Shown here piece by piece: positions 1-6,563 of a DNA stretch of 36,890 nt. Within the stretch, counting starts at the first letter, position 1, and every line of letters begins with the position of its first letter. Source of the stretch: CAYTIB01 sp964437725 (GTDB taxonomy: Bacteria > UBA8248 > JACPRG01 > G963555815); contig CAYTIB010000111.1 of assembly GCA_964437725.1 (NCBI GenBank), positions 1 through 36,890 of the forward strand. The letters are read 5' to 3'. Under the pieces are notes generated by a model. It searched no databases. It worked only from the letters and a program-made list of their open reading frames with translations, and was not told the DNA's origin. The position numbers and the translations under genes were made by a program.

Positions 1-63
1 CCTCCAAAATAATCTCTCAAACTCTAAATACGTGCGGGCCCGCCTCAGAGTCTTTTGAACTTC

Positions 64-1464
64 CTACAGGTAGTCTTCAAGTTTTACATCATCGAGGAAG
101 GGGTACTCCAAAAGCTCGTATTCGGAACGATCGACTCCTTCCGGGATGGTAGCATCAATCCCCATCTTTGACGTAGTGGGTAATGTGCCTTTCGGCAGTT
201 GGGATGCCCGCAACGTCGGATCTAAATGCTTACCCCGTGCACCTGACACGATAATTACATCTTCATCCGGTTGGACCCGAAATGCCAGTGCCCGTTCCAG
301 GTCCATCCAATTTGTTATGTCCACATCCTCATCCGTCACAATCGCGAGTTTAACGGAATGAAGTGACATTAGGGCAAGTAGAGCGTTCTTTCCCTCACCC
401 GGCCGCTTTTGGACGGAAGCGAACAAGTGCCAGTAACAACAACTCGACGGGGTGGAATATACAGCTGTGGTCTGAACACTTGCCTCGCGAAGTGCACGCC
501 AACCCGCAGCTTCAATCGGCGGAGCTTCAAGCCAGTCGTTCTCCCAAGGCATAAATACAGTTTGGAAAATCGGATTCTTCCTGTGGGTGATAGCCTTGAC
601 TTTGAAAACTGGATTCCATCGGATGGAGCACTGATGGCCTGTAAAATCCCCATAGCGTCCCTCATCGATGGTCCAACCGTCTGCAGAAATTTCTCCTTCC
701 AAAACTATCTCCGCCGACGCCGGTACCTCCAAATCAACCGTAGCGCACTTGCTGAGTTGAATCGGTTCACCGTAAAGTGCGCCCGCTACCGCAAACTCAT
801 CAAAACCGGGGGGAGCCTTGTAAGCCGCAGAGAGAATCTCCGGAATCCCGGTTCCGATAGCAATGGCAATGGGTAAAGACTCACCCCGCTCAAAAGCTCG
901 CTGGTAAGTCGCACGCATATCCGATGGCGACACAAGATCAATCCCGGTCTCATTGGGTGTACGATACATCAAACGGTAGCAACCGACGTTTCGACGACCT
1001 TCTTCGCACTTGGAAACGGCAATACCCGCCGAAATATAGGGTCCACCATCCTTACGGTGCTGAAAAGGGATAGGAATTTCTGTGAGGTCCACCTCGTCCC
1101 CAATCTTCACAACCTCTTTCACCGCACCATCAGACGTAATCTCAGCCGAAAGTGGATTCTCCAAGGCCTTCATAAAGGTTCGTCCCAGGACCTTTTCGTC
1201 ACTCGCCAAACCCAACGCCAGGCGGCGCCTGGATCCGATCAGACCTCCAACGACCGGCATGTCGTAGTCCTGTACATTCTCGAATAAGATAGCTTGGTCA
1301 GACTTAGCCAAAAGAGTATGAATATGCTTCGGTGAAACAGGCTTGGCGATTCTGAGAAGCTCCCCGTTTGCTTCCAGGTGATCCAGAAGGCCTCTCATAT
1401 CCCGATAGGGAATCTGACCATTAATACCTAAATCCATTCCGTTTGAGCCAGAATCTGAGTTCAT
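64..1464 (-). CDS. UbiD-family (prenylated-FMN) decarboxylase
   Basis: This is a UbiD-like non-oxidative (de)carboxylase of about 466 residues. The family uses prenylated FMN, made by a UbiX-type prenyltransferase, to add or remove CO2 on aromatic or alpha,beta-unsaturated acids in the cytoplasm. The family signature EVPASAEIVLEGE lies near residues 246-258. It is followed by an acidic E-G-x-x-G-D motif near residues 268-273, the equivalent of EGPFGD/E in UbiD, which supplies catalytic acids. A conserved N-x-x-x-Y-R segment lies near residue 164. I chose the ATG at 1464 because a GAGGGA-like ribosome binding site precedes it; an in-frame ATG five codons upstream has none. It is the last gene of a minus-strand run headed by three SDR genes, which suggests a shared pathway. 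No ubiX is visible in the window. The substrate is unknown. The family call is firm. Confidence 0.93.
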   Translation of the reverse strand: MNSDSGSNGMDLGINGQIPYRDMRGLLDHLEANGELLRIAKPVSPKHIHTLLAKSDQAILFENVQDYDMPVVGGLIGSRRRLALGLASDEKVLGRTFMKALENPLSAEITSDGAVKEVVKIGDEVDLTEIPIPFQHRKDGGPYISAGIAVSKCEEGRRNVGCYRLMYRTPNETGIDLVSPSDMRATYQRAFERGESLPIAIAIGTGIPEILSAAYKAPPGFDEFAVAGALYGEPIQLSKCATVDLEVPASAEIVLEGEISADGWTIDEGRYGDFTGHQCSIRWNPVFKVKAITHRKNPIFQTVFMPWENDWLEAPPIEAAGWRALREASVQTTAVYSTPSSCCYWHLFASVQKRPGEGKNALLALMSLHSVKLAIVTDEDVDITNWMDLERALAFRVQPDEDVIIVSGARGKHLDPTLRASQLPKGTLPTTSKMGIDATIPEGVDRSEYELLEYPFLDDVKLEDYL

Positions 1465-1570
1465 CAATCCATCCCTCATTCATAAAAACATAACTGGGAC
1501 AAAGGCGAAAAGGCGAAGTGTTTTCGCTGACACAAACACCCTCCCAAACTGTGGAGCGTAGTGTCTAAAA

Positions 1571-2332
1571 TTAGTTCATATGAGACCCGCCATCAACCAG
1601 CAGGGTTTGACCGGTAATGAAATTCACCCCATCCGAGAGGAAAAACACAATGGTATCAGTGATATCCTCAGGCACCTGGCTACGGGGAATTGCTCGACTG
1701 GCAATCTGAAACTCATCATCGGCATCCAAAAGTTCATCTCCTCGGGCAGAAGCTAAGCTCTCACTACGGGTCAAACCTGGCCCGACGGCGTTAACACAGA
1801 TACCGTCTTTCCCCATCGATCTCGCTAGTACTCGGGTCAGTGTAATCACGGCTCCTTTCGACACCGTGTAATGCGCGAAAACTGGGGTCCCTTTGAATGG
1901 AACACCTGATGTAATATTGATTATTTTACCGGATCTTTGCTTCTTCATATGTGGGTACACAGCACGGGAAGTCAACCAGACACCTTTAACATTAACGGAC
2001 ATCATTTGGTCCCACTCCTCGACAGTCACCTCATCGAAGGCTACATAACGCATGTCGGCAAAAAGTGCTGCATTGTTGACCAACCCGTCGATACCTCCGA
2101 ACTGAGATTTGGTTTCCTCCGCAAGGCTCTCGACACTCGCTTCATCTGTCACATCAGTATGGAAATAAAACGCCTCGCCACCTGAGTCACGAATTTCCTG
2201 AACCGTTCCCTCTCCATCGAGGATGTCGGAGACAACAACCTTAGCACCTTCTGCGGCAACTGCCTTGGCATACACCTTTCCGATTCCCCGGGCCGATCCC
2301 GTTATAATCACCACTTTGTCTTCTAGCTGCAT
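1571..2332 (-). CDS. SDR-family oxidoreductase (tandem copy 1)
   Basis: This is a classical short-chain dehydrogenase/reductase of about 253 residues, the usual size for the family, acting with NAD(P)(H) on a hydroxyl or keto group in the cytoplasm. The Rossmann motif TGSARGIG sits near residues 10-17, NNAALF near 88, and the catalytic Y-x-x-x-K (YTVSK) near 153-157 with the Ser of ITSG upstream. The C-terminal GQTLLVDGG strand is typical. I prefer the ATG at 2332, which follows AAGGAA at good spacing and matches the starts of the two paralogues; an upstream in-frame ATG at 2362 adds ten unlikely residues. It belongs to a head-to-tail array of three related SDRs between a UbiD gene and a small ORF. 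The substrate cannot be assigned. Confidence 0.93.
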   Translation of the reverse strand: MQLEDKVVIITGSARGIGKVYAKAVAAEGAKVVVSDILDGEGTVQEIRDSGGEAFYFHTDVTDEASVESLAEETKSQFGGIDGLVNNAALFADMRYVAFDEVTVEEWDQMMSVNVKGVWLTSRAVYPHMKKQRSGKIINITSGVPFKGTPVFAHYTVSKGAVITLTRVLARSMGKDGICVNAVGPGLTRSESLASARGDELLDADDEFQIASRAIPRSQVPEDITDTIVFFLSDGVNFITGQTLLVDGGSHMN

Positions 2333-2442
2333 ATCCGATTCCTTTGGTCTTATGAAAACCATATGACGGGCTACATTAGACCGTCCAATTTACTTCAATT
2401 TGAGAACCACTATCTACCATGAGGGTCTGACCAGAAATAAAG

Positions 2443-3225
2443 TCAGCTCATATGAGATCCACCGTCCACAGGCAATGTCTGTCCAGTTATAAACTCCGCT
2501 CCATCCGAAAGAAAGAATATGATGGCGCCCAAAAGATCTTCGGGGACCTGACTCCGAGGAATAGCCCGGGTTCGGACTTGCTTGGCGTCTTCATCTTCTA
2601 TGACGTCTGCTCGTACTTTCATGACACTTTCACTCAGTGTCAAACCCGGTGCGACACAATTAACGTTAATTCCCTCTTTCCCTAAGGTCCTGGCCATCAC
2701 GCGAGTCATGGTCACAACAGCACCCTTTGAGACTACATAATGGGGAGTTTTTGGAGTACCTTTGAAAGGTGTCCCAGATGCAATGTTAACGATTTTCCTA
2801 GTACTTTGCCCAGACTTTTCACTCAACTCTCCTGTCCGCATATAAGGGTAGACGGCTTTGGTCATGAGCCAAACACCCTTGACGTTGACAGCAAAAACAC
2901 GGTCCCACTCCTCTTCTTCAATCTGGTCAAACGGTACGTACTGCAAATCAGCGTAGAGTGCAGCATTGTTTACCAGCCCATCAATCTGGCCGTATTGATT
3001 ATGCACAGTACGAGAGAGAGTTTCGCAACTTTGACTGTGAGAAACATCGCACTGGACATAGATGGAATCTCCGCCGGCAGCCCGAATCTCCTCAGATACC
3101 TTCTCTCCATCACTTATATCGGAAACAACAACTTTCGCCCCTTCGGCTGCAATCCCCTTGGCGTAAGTTTTACCAATACCCCGAGCACCACCTGTCACGA
3201 TAACAACTTTATCTTGCAAGATCAT
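2443..3225 (-). CDS. SDR-family oxidoreductase (tandem copy 2)
   Basis: This is the second of three paralogous classical SDRs, about 260 residues. It shows the cofactor-binding TGGARGIG motif near the N terminus, NNAALY in the middle, and the catalytic Y-V-V-S-K with an upstream IASG serine. It shares with the other two copies an unusual PFKGxP stretch just before the catalytic Tyr. A short insertion (around TGELSEKSGQST) before the catalytic serine is absent from the neighbours and accounts for its slightly greater length. The ATG at 3225 has GAGGA about nine bases upstream; the ATG at 3234 is nearly on top of that site. It lies about 110 bp from copy 1 and 60 bp from copy 3, so co-transcription is likely. 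Function beyond NAD(P)-dependent oxidoreduction is unknown. Confidence 0.93.
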   Translation of the reverse strand: MILQDKVVIVTGGARGIGKTYAKGIAAEGAKVVVSDISDGEKVSEEIRAAGGDSIYVQCDVSHSQSCETLSRTVHNQYGQIDGLVNNAALYADLQYVPFDQIEEEEWDRVFAVNVKGVWLMTKAVYPYMRTGELSEKSGQSTRKIVNIASGTPFKGTPKTPHYVVSKGAVVTMTRVMARTLGKEGINVNCVAPGLTLSESVMKVRADVIEDEDAKQVRTRAIPRSQVPEDLLGAIIFFLSDGAEFITGQTLPVDGGSHMS

Positions 3226-3285
3226 GAGCGTCATTCCTCACAGAAAAATGAGGTCCCAGACATTCGGCTTTTCGACAACAGACCA

Positions 3286-4047
3286 TCAAAGCATATGGTC
3301 TCCACCATTTACCGGAAGGTTCTGGCCAGTAATGAAATTCGCTCCATCGGACAGGAAAAAGGCCAAAGCGCCGACCAAATCCTCAGGGACTTCACTACGT
3401 GGAATTGCCCGATTTAAAATTAGTTCTGCCTCTTCCTGCTGCATCATTTCCTCCCCGCGGATCTCGACGACACTGTCGCTTCTCGTCAGACTGGGTGAGA
3501 TACAGTTCACACATATACCATCCTTCCCCAGTGTTCGGGCCATGACTCGCGTCAGCGTCATGATAGCGCCCTTTGATACAACATAATGGTACATCTTTGG
3601 CGCCCCCTTGAATGGAGTTCCCGAACCGATGTTCACAATCTTTCCAACACCTCGCAATTTCATGAAGGGGTATACCGCCCTCGTCATTAACCAACTTCCC
3701 TTCACGTTCACAGCGAAAACTCGGTCCCACTCCTTCTCATCAATCTGATCAAAAGGGATATATTCCAGTTCCGCATGAACAGCCGCATTGTTGACTAGAC
3801 CATCAATCTGGCCAAACATATCGTGGGTCGCCTTCGCAAGAGCTTCCGTGTCCTGGCCCATGGAAACATCGGCCCGGATGAAAACCGCATTGCCTCCCGT
3901 CGTCCTGATTTCTTCGGCAACCAATTCTCCGTCGAGTACGTCCGAGACCACCACCTTACCCCCCATTGCAGCGATCCCCTTGGCAAACACCCTACCAATA
4001 CCCCGGGCAGAACCCGTAATTATTATGACCTTACCTTCGAGGAGCAT
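3286..4047 (-). CDS. SDR-family oxidoreductase (tandem copy 3)
   Basis: This is the promoter-proximal member of the SDR triplet, about 253 residues. The Rossmann motif TGSARGIG, the NNAAVH segment, the catalytic IGSG serine and Y-V-V-S-K are all present, so the enzyme should be active. The ATG at 4047 is preceded by AAGGAGG four bases away, the strongest ribosome binding site in the run, and starts MLLEGK in register with MQLEDK of copy 1. A longer reading frame exists to 4077 but spans that site. Copies 2 and 3 look closest to each other by eye (shared EEWDRVFAVNVKG-like block: copy 2 EEEWDRVF, copy 3 EKEWDRVF). The start is separated from the small upstream ORF by about 35 bp. It is probably a dehydrogenase acting in the same pathway as the downstream UbiD enzyme. 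Confidence 0.94.
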   Translation of the reverse strand: MLLEGKVIIITGSARGIGRVFAKGIAAMGGKVVVSDVLDGELVAEEIRTTGGNAVFIRADVSMGQDTEALAKATHDMFGQIDGLVNNAAVHAELEYIPFDQIDEKEWDRVFAVNVKGSWLMTRAVYPFMKLRGVGKIVNIGSGTPFKGAPKMYHYVVSKGAIMTLTRVMARTLGKDGICVNCISPSLTRSDSVVEIRGEEMMQQEEAELILNRAIPRSEVPEDLVGALAFFLSDGANFITGQNLPVNGGDHML

Positions 4048-4082
4048 CCTACCTCCTTCAATTGATAATAAGCGCAAGAAAA

Positions 4083-4382
4083 TTACTGGGAATCCACCGT
4101 CTTCAGGATATATTTACCCGTCTCCATCTCCCGACCAAGCTGATCATTTTTTCGAAGTACTCCCCATGCACGCAAAATATCTCGATATTTCGCATCCTGA
4201 AAACGATTTAGAATGTCCTCAAAATGTGCCGGTCCCTCCTTTAAGAAAACCAAAATTTCTCCAACTAGCTCCTCATTTGCAGAGTCCACATGCCTTCCCC
4301 TTTGATCATAAACAAAACCGACAGAACCGCGGAGGACATAACAACTGTCTTCGTCCCCAAAACTGTTAACATAACCATGCAA
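4083..4382 (-). CDS. small unrecognised protein, winged-helix-like
   Basis: I do not recognise this 99-residue protein. The C-terminal two thirds (from about HVDSANEELVG to TGKYILK) reads as three amphipathic helices followed by a short strand-turn-strand, a layout like a small winged-helix domain. That is a visual judgement, not a database match. The longest frame starts with TTG at 4382 without a clear ribosome binding site. A GTG inside the frame, just after an AAGGGGAAGG sequence, would give a 67-residue product holding only the helical part. It is the first gene of the minus-strand SDR-UbiD run, next to the divergent promoter region. It could be a local regulator or an accessory protein of the decarboxylation pathway. 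Both remain guesses. Confidence 0.55.
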   Translation of the reverse strand: MHGYVNSFGDEDSCYVLRGSVGFVYDQRGRHVDSANEELVGEILVFLKEGPAHFEDILNRFQDAKYRDILRAWGVLRKNDQLGREMETGKYILKTVDSQ

Positions 4383-4410
4383 GATAGCTTTGATTCGAAA
4401 TTAAGTATGG

Positions 4411-4416
4411 ATTATA
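4411..4416 (-). promoter_or_regulatory. candidate -10 box of the SDR-UbiD operon
   Basis: Read on the minus strand this is a perfect TATAAT, preceded by GC. The best -35 at 16-18 bp matches only about half of TTGACA, so activation by a regulator is possible. Transcription would start near 4404, about 22 bases before the TTG of the first small ORF. Confidence 0.4.
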
Positions 4417-4511
4417 GCCTAACCCAGACAGTTCGCCATCCGATGGAAGATAGAAAAATAAACATAAAGCATATAAACTACCTTTCGCATTTTGAAAACC
4501 ATAAGACAAAG

Positions 4512-4526
4512 AATTCGGTTCGAATT
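4512..4526. promoter_or_regulatory. inverted repeat, candidate operator
   Basis: AATTCG and CGAATT form six-base perfect arms around GTT. The site lies between the divergent SDR-UbiD and TRAP operons, about 30 bp upstream of the TRAP -35 box, where a shared regulator could bind. The region is AT-rich and includes a further ATTTAAAT palindrome, so chance is not excluded. Confidence 0.3.
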
Positions 4527-4555
4527 TAAATTCATGGTCTAACACTCATTTAATG

Positions 4556-4584
4556 TTGACAAGATTTTTTCAAAAGGTTGTAAT
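4556..4584 (+). promoter_or_regulatory. sigma70-type promoter of the TRAP operon
   Basis: A perfect TTGACA (4556-4561) and TGTAAT (4579-4584, five of six) are separated by exactly 17 bp. The predicted start near 4591 gives a leader of about 140 bases before dctP. It is among the best promoters visible in the window. Confidence 0.7.
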
Positions 4585-4611
4585 CAGTCGTGTGATTCCA
4601 AATATTCGATT

Positions 4612-4642
4612 CACCCCTAGGTGTTGTTAGAACCTCGGGGTG
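4612..4642 (+). promoter_or_regulatory. hairpin in the dctP leader
   Basis: CACCCC pairs with GGGGTG and, after one mismatch, AGGT pairs with ACCT, closing a loop of about nine bases. No U-run follows, so it is not a terminator. It sits in the transcribed leader between the promoter at 4556 and the dctP start, and may stabilise or regulate the mRNA. Confidence 0.4.
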
Positions 4643-4730
4643 GTTTGCCCGGACTCGGACCATGTCGGAATGGGACGCGCGCAGGGTGCCGGCCGAAAGG
4701 CTACTGAGATCCAAAATAGGAGATGGCCTA

Positions 4731-5744
4731 ATGAAGAGAAACGGACTATTGAGCGTTGTCTGTGCCGTATTCTTTGCCCTAGCCTTGACTGCTACCTTTG
4801 TCAAGACAGCCTCAACCGCGCCTATCAGGCTCAAAATGGTTGGCTCTTGGCCACCGCGAATTTCTTCCGCCGCTGATGTTGGGATTCGCTTCTTGGAAGA
4901 AGTTAACAGACGCGGTAAGGGTAAAGTAGTGATTAGGTTTTTGGGTGCTAAAGAGATTGTTCCAACTTTTGATCAGCCAGAGGCATTAGTGAAAGGCGGC
5001 ATATTCGATGTCTGGTATGGGGCACCAAACTACTGGGCAGGTGTGGTCCCTGCTGGCTACATCACCGAATTGTCACCTTTCCCCGTCCCTGACAATGGGC
5101 CCGGGAGTGCGCTTTTTGATTTTATGAGCAAGATGTACGCGAAAAAGGGAGTCCGCTATTTAGGTCACTACTCAGGTGACCCGGGCACCGGAAACCACTT
5201 CATGTACACCCAGAAAAACGTAAAGAATCTTGGTGACCTTAAGGGAAGAAAAATCAGGGTTCCCCCCTTGACTCGATTCTTCGTCAACGCGGTTGGAGCA
5301 GAGCCTGTAACCCTACCCCCTTCTGAGGTCGGACTCGCTTTGAAGCGAAAAACAGTGGATGGATTTACCTGGCCCTACTATGACGGCTTTACAGCCTTCG
5401 GATGGCATCGGGTATCGAAGTTTCTTATCGATCATCCTCTTTACCGCAACGGGATCGGCATTAATATGAATTTAAAGAAGTGGAACAGTCTACCAAAAGA
5501 CGTACAAGGGATAATTTTGGATTCTGTAAGGGTTATCCAAGACTGGTCCCGTGGGTGGATTTCGGCGTTCCAGGCTACGCAAAAAACGGCGATGAAAAAA
5601 GCCGGAATGAAAGCTATCAAATTCTCAAAAGGTGAGGCAAAGCACTGGGCTGAGACCTCTAATTCTGCTCTATGGGCACATTTCAAGAAAGCCATGAGCT
5701 CAAGCGATTATGCCCAGGCCAGAAAGTTGATGGGGTACAAGTAA
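4731..5744 (+). CDS. dctP: TRAP transporter substrate-binding protein, DctP family
   Basis: This is the periplasmic solute receptor of a tripartite (TRAP) secondary transporter, 337 residues before processing. Residues 1 to about 30 form a signal peptide with a hydrophobic core and a likely cleavage site near STA-PIRL. The mature part shows the DctP pattern: a GRKIRVPP strand around the middle, then the conserved region GAEPVTLPPSEVGLALKR and VDGFTWP that shapes the ligand cleft, where an Arg normally clamps the carboxylate. The ATG at 4731 follows AGGAGA by seven to eight bases and gives a clean signal peptide; a longer frame from 4662 does not. It heads the dctP-dctQ-dctM operon from the promoter at 4556. 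The ligand is probably an organic acid, possibly the substrate of the divergently encoded UbiD/SDR enzymes. Confidence 0.94.
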   Translation: MKRNGLLSVVCAVFFALALTATFVKTASTAPIRLKMVGSWPPRISSAADVGIRFLEEVNRRGKGKVVIRFLGAKEIVPTFDQPEALVKGGIFDVWYGAPNYWAGVVPAGYITELSPFPVPDNGPGSALFDFMSKMYAKKGVRYLGHYSGDPGTGNHFMYTQKNVKNLGDLKGRKIRVPPLTRFFVNAVGAEPVTLPPSEVGLALKRKTVDGFTWPYYDGFTAFGWHRVSKFLIDHPLYRNGIGINMNLKKWNSLPKDVQGIILDSVRVIQDWSRGWISAFQATQKTAMKKAGMKAIKFSKGEAKHWAETSNSALWAHFKKAMSSSDYAQARKLMGYK

Positions 5745-5841
5745 TTAAATCTTTGCTCGTGTAATAGAGGTGATACCATAACCGCACCGTTCTCCTCTGT
5801 TTTGTCCTCCATCCTCAGAGAGATAGGGAGCGGAGTCTTCA

Positions 5842-5895
5842 GGGAGAAGGATTCGAACTTAGATACAAAGTGTAAACAGTCCGAATCCTTCTCCC
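5842..5895 (+). repeat. 14-bp perfect inverted repeat between dctP and dctQ
   Basis: GGGAGAAGGATTCG (5842-5855) and CGAATCCTTCTCCC (5882-5895) are perfect complements around a 26-base loop. The hairpin sits in the 288-bp dctP-dctQ gap, which holds no credible gene. The sequence after it is pyrimidine-rich but not a clean U-run. In binding-protein operons such intercistronic stems protect the upstream mRNA or terminate partially, so the receptor is made in excess of the permease. That role is inferred. Confidence 0.7.
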
Positions 5896-6032
5896 GCTTT
5901 CACCTTTTGTCTCGACGAGGTTCACCCTGCCGGCTCAAAGTGTTGCCAGAGTGTTATTCCATTTGTCTTGTTTTAGGGTCAATCTGAACTGGAAAAATTC
6001 CTTTAGAACCAGATACGAAGGACACTGTTCAC

Positions 6033-6539
6033 TTGGCAGCGGACAACAAATCCACCAAGATTTTTGACAATTTTCTCAACACCGGAGGCGCATTGGCGGG
6101 GGTTTTGCTGATCGCCGTCATGTTATTGACCTCTGTTAAGGTCTTTTTCAGATATGTCCTTCAAGAAGGTCTGCTTGGTGTTGACCAAATCAGTGGTACT
6201 TTCCTCCTTTACATCACTTTTTTCGGAGCAGCCTGGGTTTTGAAAAGGGAAGAGCATGTAAGTATCGAGCTGCTGGTAGTCCGACTCCGCCCAAAAACTC
6301 GGCGTTGGTTGAATGTCATCAATTCTATAGTAGGGGCCATAATCTGTCTGATATTGACGATTTACGGGAGTATGGAAGTTATTTATTCCTGGCAAAAGGG
6401 GATACTGATCCCGGCCGAAATTGAAATACCCAGGGTGGTTAATCTCACTGTTATACCGTTGGGCAGTCTTTTCCTTTGGATTCAATTTATGAGGCGAGCC
6501 TGGCAGTACTTTAAAGGGCGAAACGTTGAAGCAAGCTGA
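6033..6539 (+). CDS. dctQ: TRAP transporter small permease, DctQ family
   Basis: This is the small membrane subunit of the TRAP transporter, 168 residues, the usual size. Four hydrophobic segments are visible: about residues 17-40 (LAGVLLIAVMLLTSVKVFF), 50-70 (ISGTFLLYITFFGAAWVL), 93-115 (VNSIVGAIICLILTIY) and 133-152. The WVLKREEHVSIELL stretch after helix two is a recognised DctQ feature. The frame begins with TTG at 6033, with AAGGA about ten bases upstream; the next ATG would cut into the first helix. It is followed 24 bp later by dctM, so the two permease subunits are translationally close, whereas dctP is set apart by the hairpin at 5842. It works in the inner membrane with DctM. Confidence 0.92.
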   Translation: MAADNKSTKIFDNFLNTGGALAGVLLIAVMLLTSVKVFFRYVLQEGLLGVDQISGTFLLYITFFGAAWVLKREEHVSIELLVVRLRPKTRRWLNVINSIVGAIICLILTIYGSMEVIYSWQKGILIPAEIEIPRVVNLTVIPLGSLFLWIQFMRRAWQYFKGRNVEAS

Positions 6540-6563
6540 CCATAACAACTGAGGCAATCGGCA

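Noticed and set aside
409..876. 155-codon plus-strand frame across the first UbiD gene
   Set aside because: It lies entirely antisense to a strongly supported UbiD coding region, with no recognisable domain and no ribosome binding site.
2740..3417. 225-codon plus-strand frame across SDR copies 2 and 3
   Set aside because: It is the antisense shadow of two clear SDR genes; composition is Cys/Asn-rich and unlike a folded family.
3788..4369. 193-codon plus-strand frame opposite SDR copy 3 and the small ORF
   Set aside because: It has no domain, covers a clear SDR on the other strand, and spans two different minus-strand genes.
4685..4715. TPP riboswitch in the dctP leader
   Set aside because: Only a GGGTGC ... 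CTGAGA-like half is present. The conserved pyrophosphate-binding arm is missing, and the downstream genes are not thiamine genes.
4550..4834. 94-codon minus-strand frame overlapping the TRAP promoter and the dctP start
   Set aside because: It conflicts with the signal peptide of dctP and with a near-consensus promoter; no ribosome binding site or family resemblance.
5802..5987. 61-codon frame between dctP and dctQ
   Set aside because: It runs through the perfect inverted repeat at 5842-5895 and has no ribosome binding site or recognisable sequence.
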